This document shows, piece by piece, positions 55,531 through 64,000 of a DNA stretch of 64,000 nucleotides. A model generated the notes under the pieces. The model did no database searches. It was not told the origin of the DNA and worked only from the letters and a program-made list of their open reading frames with translations. A program made the translations under genes and the position numbers. Source of the stretch: Conoideocrella luteorostrata (lineage: Eukaryota; Ascomycota; Sordariomycetes; Hypocreales; Clavicipitaceae). Where the stretch lies: NCBI GenBank assembly GCA_032433595.1, contig JASWJB010000163.1, positions 29,787 to 93,786 on the forward strand, read 5' to 3'. The first letter of the stretch is position 1; every line of letters begins with the position of its first letter.

Positions 55531-55651
55531 GAGGGTGGTTCTGGGCAATTTTCCAGACGTCGCTCTTCTCCAAGCTCCCCTTCATTTTTCATCCTTGAAT
55601 TTGCGCTTCACGACTCACGCCAGCAAAGTGAGTTCCGCCTTCCATAAGGCC

Positions 55652-57445
55652 ATGGCAGCCCCGAACGATGTTGAAACGGCACTCATATCTTGTGCGGAAA
55701 AAGAAAGATATCCCGTCTTTTTGCAAGTCATTGATGCTCCATTTGACGGTTCCTCAGAGCCACAGTTAAATGCTGAGATCTGCGTAGGCGAGGATATCGC
55801 CCTGAGAATGCGCCATTTGCCACCGCACGCCAGGAAGACGGCAAGGATCCTGGACGTCACCATTCATTCCGATTTTGTTGTCACAGGCTTAAGAGAGACC
55901 GAGGGTCCGGAGAAAACTCAGAAAGAGAGACAAGGTCTGATGGAGTATTTGCAAAACACATATACTGAGCGATTTGACGAGCGGAGGATCTTCAGGTGGC
56001 TCAATGATCCGCTTCTCGTAAACGACATTGGCAGCATATCGTCTCAGTGGTCTCAGTGTCCGGACGACAAGACCACGCATTTTTACCGCCTCGTCAATCG
56101 TACAAGCTTGCAACAAGATCCTCTGGATTACGACCTTCGCCCGAGAGACTCCCATTTGACCTGTGTGCAAGACAAGGATGAGCGGCTGCTAGGTGAGCAC
56201 GCCTCCATTAATTGCTGATTTTTTTGCCTGTTTGTAACAAAATCGCCAGTCATCATTGTACATGATGTATGGTATCAGCAAAGATTTCGTACCGAGGAAA
56301 GAGGCAAAGGCGAGCCGTTTGAAAATCCACGCAGTATCACAAAGATGCTCAACGGGACCAGCTGGACATGCTTCTATGACGGCACGCTCGAGACGTTTGC
56401 TAAACTAGTCATCCTTGATTTCTTCGAAGCATCCATCTACTTGCAGCCTGTGAACTACTATGAAGACCTGATCTACCCAAAGGTGTTGGAGAATGAAGGC
56501 TTCAAGATCCTCGCCGCCCACAATCCGCACCTGCAGGTTCCGCTGGGTCTCTTCGAACCTCGGCTGTCTGCTAAGAGCCGGGAGGCTTTCAAGGAGATAG
56601 AGGACGCCGAGGGTATCCTGAGGAATGTCAACAACCTGGTGGATTCTATCGTATTTGTCACCAAGACTCTTAGGTCAAAGTCCAAGAAGAGCTCCTCTGG
56701 CACACAGCAAAAGCTCCAAGAGTATAAGAGACGCATGCAGGACTTGGAAGGGCTGCGCTCTGAACGCTGCAGCAATGCTGATAGGGCCTTGAATGCTCTC
56801 AACCGCCAGTTGGACTACCTTACCAAGAGGCACGCCATCAGCGAAGCCAAAGCCATCAGGATCCTCACAATATTGGCCTCTTTCTACTTGCCCTTATCCC
56901 TAGCAGCGTCCTTACTAGGCATGCAGACTCCCTTTAGGCAGGTGGCTCACGACGTCAGCGCGAGCGACGACAAGTCTGATCTGGTTGGCACTAACCTTCT
57001 CTTCGATTTCTTTGGCGTCTACGTTGTACTTGCTACAAGCACCGTTCTCATCGTGCACATCATCCGATTCGGACTTTGGGTCAAGATGAGCGGGCTGGAT
57101 GAATGGTCACAAAGACTCCGCATTCTTCCGAGATATTTCAGTGGCCAATTTTCCATACTTAGTTATGATAAGCGATGGCGCTTTGATGGAAATGGAGGCG
57201 TATTTTTCAAGTATGTACGCATCTTGACCAGATGGTGGATTGGACTTGGACTCGGCGTTTTGCTTCTGGTGATATTCATCAAGGGTATGCTGAGAGACTC
57301 TCAGAATGCATGGAACTATGCCCAATGGGGTTTCATCGCGTATCTCGCGGTCAGTGTCATTTTCCTTGTTCTCTATGCCGTGACGTACGGCTACTTGTAC
57401 CATAACACTTTCGGTGGTCGGTGGTTTCATTTCATTCGCCAGTAG
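55652..57445 (+). CDS. CorA-like Mg2+ transporter family protein
   Basis: The model has two exons, 55652-56192 and 56250-57445 (578 aa), with a 57-nt intron GTGAGC..GCCAG. The long soluble N-terminal region (to about residue 380) ends in a coiled-coil stretch (SKSKKSSSG, QKLQEYKRRMQDLEGLRSE). Then comes the CorA-type membrane pair: ASFYLPLSLAASLLGMQT near 391-405, where the canonical GMN becomes GMQ, and FFGVYVVLATSTVLIVHII near 431-451. Two more helices follow near 509-528 and 540-562, giving four in all, common in fungal CorA-like proteins. It is probably a plasma or internal membrane divalent-cation channel or a derived regulator. The frame is open upstream to 55535, but the ATG at 55652 (MAAPNDVE) has good context. 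Confidence 0.85.
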
Positions 57446-57788
57446 GCCCTTGCGATGTATGACAGAAGCGCTCGTCTATTTAGGCTTGTCTAGGTATGAA
57501 TGGCGCTTGACTGTCATGGAGGCCAAAGACTTCTTCTAGACCCTCAGGAGTATCTGCAGACAATGTCGCGGCAGGAGCGGAAGGATGATGCTACAGCTGG
57601 GCAAGAAGGCACAATGTAGTCGAGAGAAATGTGGGGAGGGTCCGATTAGATGATGGGCAGAGGCACAGATATTTTTAATATAAATATGGAAAACGTCTAG
57701 AAAACAGAAACTATTAATCATTACCATGGTATCCATTAAATCCCCGTGCTTCATAATTTACAGACTCTTATAGACGCCCGAGCGATAG
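57446..57788. other. Convergent intergenic region
   Basis: This lies between convergent genes. AT-rich sequence near 57665-57730 probably serves polyadenylation on both strands. No other feature is seen. Confidence 0.45.
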
Positions 57789-58646
57789 TTACATATGCTT
57801 CCATGATAGAATCATGCACTTTATTGGTGGCTCCTCTTCCTCATCTTCGTATGTCTCATTTAATTCCTTTTGCGCAACGAACAGAAGCTCTGCCGCCTGC
57901 TCAAGGCCACCGGCTTTCGCAAGTACGTCGCCACCAACCTCGTAATACACTCGATCTCCATCATAAAATACACTCGGCTCATGTGGCGATTGATTAAGCC
58001 CGTAGGTATCCAGAAACGTAGAAAGGCAGCCGTTATAGCCATTATCCCAGCATCGGTCCTCATCGGGTATCCAGGGCTTCGCTTCCAGATACCCAGGGTC
58101 TACCACGACGTAGAGGGCTTGCAAATTCTTCCAAAGGGACAAGAGGTTCATGAGGGCGTTAAAGCCATAGAATTCTTTGGTTTCTGGCCCTGGCCACACG
58201 ATAGCCAGGTTATGGAGAGTCCTCTGAGGTTCTATGTATCTGACCGAGGTGGCTAGCCTGTGGCATTGCGACTGCCAACCTTGCTGGAGCATGAGCAAGT
58301 CGCGACGGGCATTGATTTCATGTCGTAAGCCGCGAAGCGACATTGGCGAATCTGTTTTGTGGCGTTGATAAGCAGCAGTGGCAGCGTCTGAGGCAGCCTT
58401 GCAGCAGAGGAGGAGTGACGATAGCGTGCTGATAAATCCGCTCTTTGCTGGACCAATTTTCGCGGCGTTGTGAAGGTGCGCTCGGCATTTGCTGTTTGCG
58501 CCGATAGAACCGTCTTCATTTCGGTGCGGCGCTTGAATCGTCAGTTTGGCCGGGTACGCAGTTGCGCATGGGGCTGGTATCGTTGCCTCCCATATCGTCT
58601 GTTGTAGCTCGATTGGCAGTCGTGCAAATGAAGGAAAGCGGGCCAT
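57789..58646 (-). CDS. 2EXR domain-containing protein
   Basis: This single-exon protein has 285 aa from the ATG at 58646 (MARFPSFARLPIELQQTIWEA). That opening is the fungal 2EXR signature (F..LP.ELR..IW..), so upstream in-frame ATGs to 58823 are disfavoured. The remaining part shows CHRLATSVRYIEPQRTLHNL and a hydrophobic LWKNLQALYVVVDPGY segment. The C-terminus is acidic (ETYEDEEEEPP) and ends WKHM. 2EXR proteins are abundant in Pezizomycotina, F-box-like in sequence and of unknown role. No other domain is seen. Confidence 0.8.
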   Translation of the reverse strand: MARFPSFARLPIELQQTIWEATIPAPCATAYPAKLTIQAPHRNEDGSIGANSKCRAHLHNAAKIGPAKSGFISTLSSLLLCCKAASDAATAAYQRHKTDSPMSLRGLRHEINARRDLLMLQQGWQSQCHRLATSVRYIEPQRTLHNLAIVWPGPETKEFYGFNALMNLLSLWKNLQALYVVVDPGYLEAKPWIPDEDRCWDNGYNGCLSTFLDTYGLNQSPHEPSVFYDGDRVYYEVGGDVLAKAGGLEQAAELLFVAQKELNETYEDEEEEPPIKCMILSWKHM

Positions 58647-59658
58647 TCTTTGAACTGTGGTATCTGCCCAGTGTAAAGGAAGAAATGCCCACGTACGGAG
58701 TCGCATCCTTTTTAGCTGCGCTGAGGATCTCAGCGCTCCGCACTCTACTCCATAATTATAGGTCATTAGACCCCTGTCGGAGGTTTTGCAGGTGCGGGCC
58801 GGGGTTCGCAGCCGGCAGAGCATGCGGCCGTGATACGTGTCATCCCGAGGGTCAAAGGTGCAAGGTGCATAGTTCGTTGCCTTTATCGTCTATTTTGATT
58901 TGTTTCTCCTCATTTTGCGCAGAATAATATTCAACAATCTCCCAGCGGTTTTCGTTGTTTTTGTCTTGGAGTTCGGGGGATCATGGAGACGCTTCCTACC
59001 AGGCACTTCGCCGTGTCTTGCGCTCGGGAAACATGTCCGCAGACGATGGGATTGCGAAGCGCGACTTTTACCGGCTGGTATCCAGATCGCTCTTCTTAGT
59101 GGAGGTTTTTGTCGTTGGCCTCGCTCTAATTATTTACGCGCAGTAACGATTACTACCGGACGAAAAAACAACACAAAATTGTAACCCAACACATTCCTCG
59201 AGCAGCAGTCAGCTCGGCCGGCGATTTGGACAGGTTAAAGCCACTGACCATATCAGCCGAGGGATCGTCCATGGTCATCATTACGCCGACACCCGATCCA
59301 ACTGCTGCTCCAAACAAAGTAAGTTTCCCCCCTTCTATTATTCCTTCCGGGACTATTAATACCGACGTTATTCCCCTGAATTCAATCGTCCCATCCCGAA
59401 GCCTGATTTTAAGACCAAACATCGTGTTACCGCCCAATTCCAGTGACAGCGTGTGCTGCTCATACTCGCCGGGATACGCGACAACTCCGAGGCGATGTGC
59501 AAAGATGACGCTGCCTGATGTTCATAGCCCCTCTTGCTTAAACTGCCAGTGCCTAGCTAGAGGAGCAGACAGAACAGAAGGGGGAAATGGGGAAGGTTTT
59601 TCTGACTGCACATAAGTTCTCTGCGACTCTATAATTTGATTTTACGCCACTGATAATC
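58647..59658. other. Intergenic region
   Basis: Overlapping frames exist on both strands (59226-59615 plus, 59153-59437 minus, 58955-59146 plus), but none shows a domain or splice structure. The right edge carries the conserved upstream sequence of the first 5S rRNA gene. Confidence 0.4.
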
Positions 59659-59777
59659 ACACACGACCATACCTATCAGAGAATTCGGGATCCCGTCCGC
59701 TCTCCCATAGACAAGCTGGTAAGGGGCAGATTAGTAGTTGGGTCGGTGACGACCAGCGAACACCGGCTGTTGTATGT
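59659..59777 (+). rRNA. 5S rRNA gene, copy 1
   Basis: The 119-nt unit runs from ACACACGACC to TGTTGTATGT, followed by a T run (pol III terminator). Fungal 5S landmarks are ATTCGGGATCCCGTCCGCTC, TCTCCCATAGACAAGC and GGTCGGTGACGACCAG (C box). Helix I has one mismatch (ACAC against GTATGT), which copy 2 lacks. An upstream CTATAATTTGATTTTA is shared with copy 2. It may be a variant or partly decayed gene. Confidence 0.88.
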
Positions 59778-59786
59778 TTTTTTTTG
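59778..59786 (+). terminator. Pol III terminator of 5S copy 1
   Basis: A run of T residues immediately follows the 5S 3' end, the standard RNA polymerase III stop. Confidence 0.7.
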
Positions 59787-59843
59787 GCGTTTTTAGCCCA
59801 CTGATTCGCGACCCTATAATCTGATTTTACTGCTCAATTAATC

Positions 59844-59962
59844 ACATACGACCATACCTACTAGAGAATTCGGGATCCCGTCTGCTCTCCCATAGACAAG
59901 CTAGTAAGGGGCAGATTAGTAGTTGGGTCGGTGACGACCAGCGAACACCGGCTGTTGTATGT
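59844..59962 (+). rRNA. 5S rRNA gene, copy 2
   Basis: This 119-nt unit lies 185 bp downstream of copy 1 in the same orientation and matches it closely. ACATACGACC pairs perfectly with GGTTGTATGT-type 3' sequence in helix I. The same A/C-box sequences and upstream CTATAATCTGATTTTA are present, and a T run follows. The whole gene plus leader was duplicated in tandem, whereas 5S genes in these fungi are usually dispersed singly. Confidence 0.9.
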
Positions 59963-59991
59963 TTTTTTGGCGTTTTATCCCATTATCTACG

Positions 59992-60285
59992 ATGTGCTTC
60001 GCTTCTCTAAGTCTCTCTGGGCCAGACCTTGGAGCTGATTTCGGCTGGTTCGACCTTATTGGCGTCGATACGGCGGCGATGGTGATCATAGGAGACGTGC
60101 TAAACTGCCAGGCTGGCGAGGATGCTACGTACCGCCATCAGTCCTGGGAGACTACTGTACCAGCAAATCAATTAAAGGAGTATCTGGGTCACTCAAAGTC
60201 GAATCCTGTCCGCATCTTACCCATGCACGAATGGATGGCCAGTGCAAGGGCCGCGGGTATGAATGAGCTGGTGGCAAATTTCTAA
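59992..60285 (+). pseudogene. Fragment resembling the end of an NRPS-like reductase
   Basis: The frame that ends at 60285 reads WFDLIGVDTAAMVIIGDVLN, DATYRHQSWETTVPANQLKE, VRILPMHEWMASARAAG. In adenylate-forming reductases (A-T-R, NAD_binding_4 type) the Rossmann domain ends with a similar order: W.P.D..A.V..D, then a YH.VNP..T.W-like strand, then VVP..EWL..L...G. The VNP motif is mutated here. No adenylation or carrier domain lies nearby, so this is an orphan C-terminal piece. The 5S repeat abuts its left edge. Confidence 0.4.
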
Positions 60286-61176
60286 TGGGTTCATCCTGTA
60301 GAATGGTAATTCCGTTGTTGGAGAAGCAGTAGAGATATGTACTCGCGGGTAAAATAACCATGCCATGGCATGCATTTAAAACACAATTTCTTTGTCTGTT
60401 TTTGTACAGCAATAACCATAGGGTACTGTATATGCCACGGTTTCTACCGCTACTTAATCTAAGTAACCTTAATACTGACGGTTTTTAACAAAATCTGTTT
60501 TTGACCAAAGTTCCACGGGAACCATCGCGCGTTCCGCTCCCAAGGTTAGGGAAACGTGTCGCGAGGCCACTGGAGAGATGTCCCAATAACAATAGCGCCC
60601 AATTTGGGGTTGGGTATCTACTTCAGACACTTAGCTAACAGTAGGATCTATCAAGAAACGCCGGAAGCTGAATTCTTGCACAGTTCCTGCATGCCTTCAA
60701 CAAGACAGAATTGAAATGTCAAGCCTGCATCCAAGTCGCTTGTATTAGTTAGCCCCAAAGGTGGAACGAACTGAAGCCACAATAATACGTTGATCGGGGC
60801 CTACAACTCAGAAGGGCTCTGCGCATCAAATACGTGCCATTCAATGTATGCCACCTTAAACCACTGATAATCCGATCGAAAGAGCATCTCATATATAACC
60901 TTATCCGAGACCAGGTCATGCTGACACTTCCTCCGATGCATTTTTGCTCCGCTTCGCCTCGATCTATATAGTGCTGTGGGTTGCACAGGGTTGTGCAATG
61001 ATCTAGATCACCGGCTTCAAATACAATATATTGATAATAATCTCTGTCTAAGAGGGGAAAAACAAGTGAAGATACGAGGCTCAAGATGCTCGTATAACTA
61101 GGGTGGCCGAAAGGTGACCACGTGACTCGCTTCGTGCTCTTATAGTGTGCTTGGCGGCAGGATTCCAACAAGTGCA
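60286..61176. other. Upstream region of the HET gene
   Basis: No gene is supported; the minus-strand frame at 60749-61177 is featureless. The end of this region carries the repeat end shared with 11.6 kb. Confidence 0.45.
61091..61171 (+). mobile_element. Repeat end shared with 11.6 kb, next to the HET start codon
   Basis: CGTATAACTAGGGTGGCC, CCACGTGACTCG and GGATTCCAACAA appear in the same order as at 11579-11656. The last word ends six bases before the ATG of the HET gene, so a transposon-derived sequence may supply its leader or promoter. Confidence 0.4.
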
Positions 61177-63554
61177 ATGAGTCCCCTGCGCGTAGCTATC
61201 ATACGCCAGGAGCAGAGGGCTGAAATTCAGGTATCGAGAAATTGCCATGGTGGACCCTACGTCGAGCTTCGCGTTCCGGAGGGCATGCGTAACGTTCATC
61301 GCGTGATATTCAGAACCGTGTCTCACGACCAAGGATATAGCAACGAAAGGCACCTCCACGGAACGTATGGTATGGATTGAGTGAAGCTTCACGAACAGAA
61401 ACGAGCTGACAGCATTCAACAGACGGCTCATACACGTGGTTCGTGGTGTCTGTCATCACGCCTGGTGGGCACGACCGCGTGGCCAGGCGGCTGCTTCAGT
61501 ACAACGTCCACGCCAGCGCCGCCCTCAAGAGGCACGAGATCTCGTGGTCGGCCGATGACGACGGCAGTCAGGACGTAGATCCGTCAGGACGGGCGTGGGT
61601 GTGGGCCATCCGTGGCGGCGACTCTATCCAGATCATGCCCCGGGCACAATGGCCTGGCTGGATCAACTACGTCCGGGAGGCCGAGATCGAAGCCCATTGC
61701 AGCCATGACGGCATGATCGATCTCCCACTCATTCCACCGTGCAACCAGTTTCTAGATAGCTCAGCCCTGGAGATCCGCCTGGTTCGCCTGGACCCGGGAG
61801 AGGGAGACGATCCTATCTCGGTCGAGCTGAGGCACGCCAAGTTGCCAGGAGCGCATGGGCGTGACAGTCCTAGTGTTCAATACGAGGCTCTCTCGTACTG
61901 CTGGGGCGATGTACGGGACCGGCGCGACATTATGCTCACAAAAGTTGCCGGCCCGGACAGGGGCGTCGCCTCCAAGCACGTCTTCTCCGTGACCTCGTCG
62001 CTATTCTCGGCCCTGGTGCGCATCCGGCCACCCCCTGGACTGCCCGCCCGATACTTCTGGGTTGATGCCATCTGCATCAACCAGGACGACATCGACGAGA
62101 GGACCAGCCAGGTGGCGCTGATGCGGCAGATCTACCGCCACGCGAGCCGGGTCGTGGTATGGCTAGGCGACGGCGACGAGGGGATGCGCAAGGCCATCCA
62201 GCACATCAACGAGCAGTTCGCCGCCCTTAACACGGCTTCTTCGTCGGAGGATATCGACCTGGTCGCTCTCCACGGCCCGCTGATAGGGGGCGACGGTGCG
62301 TACTATTTCATCGACAGCTGGGTGTTGTTCGAGTACCTCTGGATTCGCCGGACCTGGGTAGTCCAAGAGATCTTCAACTCCAAAACGGCCGTTTTCTGCT
62401 GCGGTTCGGACACAATCTACTGGCGCTCCTTGCTCCGTGTCCATAAATGCTTCCTGCTGTTTGACCTGTCAGCCAGGACAGCCGAGAAAGCTCTAATGCC
62501 GCCGATTTTTGAGACGCTGCTCGGGTCCAAGGAGATGGCCAGGGGTGACGTGCCATCCGCCGAGATGGGCATCTTGGACGTCCTGCTCCAGGGCCTCGAT
62601 CTCGACGCCACGGACCCCAGGGACAAGATCTTTGCCATGCTGCAGTTTGGGCTGGAAACGCAGCATTTTGACCAGCTGCCATCGACCCTGCTGCCTGACT
62701 ACCAGAGGCCGCTGCGCGAGGTGTTCGCGCTGTTCACCAAGTGGTGGATCGTAGAGAGTCGCTCCCTGCGTATCTTGTCGGCGATTCAGGCCCTGGAAGG
62801 GCGGACGTGGCAGCGGACGTACTGGGGGACGCCGCCGCCGCCCAGGCCATCCGACCTTGCGTCCTGGTCCTGGGGATATCGCGGCCACAGCAACTGGGCA
62901 ATCGGCCTGCTCGGCATCGCCCCGGACTGTCCCTATCGGGCTGCTTCCTCCACCGAGCCGGACACGGCCACGATCCAGCGCTTTTCCTCACCATCCGAGC
63001 TTGCTTTGGCCGGGTTCCCCATCGACCGCATCGATTCCATCACGCCGTACCCGTACCTTGCCAACTGCACCCACAACGCATCTAGCCTTGACCAGAATTC
63101 CCACGACCGCGACCTGCACAGCGCCTTCGTCGCCCTCTTCGACCCTTTGAACATTACCGGCAAATGGACATACCAGCTATGGTCGAAGCACAGCGGCACC
63201 TACGCCCTAGCTTCCGCCGAGGACCCAAGCAAAGTCGCCGACCACGGCGCGGCGCACCGGGGTTTCGCGCATCGGACCGGTGGCGCCCTTGAATGCCTAA
63301 GCAGCTGCGTCTTCCGTACGCGCTCGGGGCAGCGGGGGTTGTGCCCGGCCGGGGCGCGGCTCGGTGACCTGGTTGCCGTGCTGCTTGGTGGGCAAGTGCC
63401 GTACATTTTGTGGGAGACGAAGGAGGACGGATGGATTTCAGGGCAGTGGGAATTTGTGGGGGAGTGTTATTTGCAAGGATATATGGATGGCAGGGCGGTG
63501 GAGGAGCGGGATAAGGAAGAAGCGAGTCCGCTTGAGGTGTTTGTATTAGTATAA
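61177..63554 (+). CDS. Heterokaryon incompatibility (HET) domain protein
   Basis: The model has two exons, 61177-61369 and 61423-63554 (774 aa). The 53-nt intron GTATGG..CAACAG with a GCTGAC branch joins HGTYDGSYTWFVV in frame. Residues 1 to about 150 form a beta-rich module (RAEIQVSRNCHGGPYVELRV, IQIMPRAQWPGWINYV) that recurs before or after signalling domains in fungal proteins and has no firm function. The HET domain starts at YEALSYCWGD (about 217), contains RYFWVDAICINQDDIDERT (about 275) and IYRHASRVVVWLGDG, and extends to about 370. Later blocks (DPRDKIFAML, PDYQRPLREVF) are typical of full-length HET proteins. HET domains trigger cell death on non-self fusion. An in-frame ATG also lies at 61147. 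Confidence 0.9.
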
Positions 63555-64000
63555 TGATGTCGCGCATTATCAGAGTCTAACAGAGCAATTTGGCAATAGT
63601 GTAAACTAGCAGAAGTAGGAGGATTCTGATTCTGATGGTGAAATAGTCTGAATTCTGACTCCTTCTCATTCATTCCACAATGCCTTCTCTATTCTACTCA
63701 TATCCCTTGGTTTCTATAGTAGTCTTTCGAAAGTCCGTCTTATTTCTTCTAGGGATAGCTAGCAGATCTGTTGGATAACACGTGTGTGTTTATTATCTAT
63801 GATAGCGTATTAATAAGCACTGTATTTATGCCGCAAGCAGGGTAGCTATCGTTTCGCCGCGTCTAGCTAGATGTGTTGCGTTATGTGCCTTCATTAGTGA
63901 GGGAAGGAGCAATTTGGCAACAGTGGAAATAGGCGGAATAGATAGATTTTTTGGGTGCAAGCAGTGATATTGATAGATGATGTTCTGACTTGAATAATAC
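63555..64000. repeat. 3' flank with direct repeats and a possible LTR start
   Basis: GAGCAATTTGGCAA occurs at 63583 and again at 63907, each followed by a similar AGTG word, giving a direct repeat about 324 bp apart. TGTTGGATAACA at 63769 resembles the start of a Copia-type LTR. The copy may continue beyond the window. No coding sequence is seen. Confidence 0.35.

Larger units (their letters stand above)
52901..55651. other. Intergenic region
   Basis: No supported gene is present. A diverged MITE-like stretch lies at 53806-53873. Frames of 60-91 codons at 53050, 54460 and 54575 have no recognisable content. The last 130 bp are the promoter of the CorA-like gene (ATATATAATA at 55521). Confidence 0.45.

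Noticed and set aside
59153..59615. Overlapping frames of 94 (minus) and 129 (plus) codons
   Set aside because: They are mutually antisense and neither shows a domain or intron signal. I could not choose between them or exclude chance.
61147..61176. Alternative HET start ten codons upstream
   Set aside because: This ATG lies within the putative repeat end, and the extra residues show no family similarity. The ATG at 61177 is simpler, although not proven.

Overview
The window looks like an accessory-rich stretch of a filamentous ascomycete (Pezizomycotina, probably a Sordariomycete). The genes carry short introns of about 45-100 nt with GT..AG ends and CTAAC/CTGAC-type branch sites. The gene families are typical of such fungi: a HET-domain protein, a nucleoside-phosphorylase-type NLR relative, a 2EXR protein, small secreted cysteine-rich proteins, a GT25 glycosyltransferase and individually placed 5S rRNA genes. 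Species cannot be fixed from sequence alone. No prokaryotic features (operons, CRISPR, Shine-Dalgarno sites) are seen.

Layout. 1-12.4 kb is gene-poor, with many copies of a TACGGAGTA-type motif, a few weak ORFs, one 83-bp MITE and one hairpin MITE. 12.4-21.7 kb is a gene cluster: a nucleoside phosphorylase-TPR protein, a cysteine-rich single-span membrane protein, a short-chain dehydrogenase and two secreted proteins. 21.7-33.3 kb has a large internally duplicated nuclear-type protein, then gene ruins (an FHA-kinase pseudogene, a calpain-like fragment, a Tc1/mariner remnant interrupted by a MITE). 33.7-37.2 kb is a complete nine-exon acetolactate synthase catalytic subunit gene. 37.2-42.3 kb is AT-rich repeat debris. 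42.3-45.1 kb holds a second cysteine-rich membrane protein and a GT25 enzyme. 45.1-50.9 kb is transposon and NLR debris. 50.9-63.6 kb holds a candidate effector, a hypothetical protein, a CorA-like metal transporter, a 2EXR protein, two tandem 5S rRNA genes, a fragment resembling the end of an NRPS-like reductase, and a two-exon HET gene.

No pathway ties these genes together. The recurring themes are non-self recognition (PNP-TPR, HET, NLR debris), secreted or surface cysteine-rich proteins, and recent small-transposon activity. The most specific new observation is an 83-bp MITE family. It has three copies (two identical, the third differing at two bases), each flanked by a perfect 5-bp target duplication, and one copy breaks a Tc1 transposase frame exactly. 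A second MITE family with 92- and 77-bp copies is also present. The acetolactate synthase departs from the family in normally invariant segments near the active site and may be an accessory or inhibitor-tolerant paralogue. Splice sites were assigned by eye from frame continuity and consensus.
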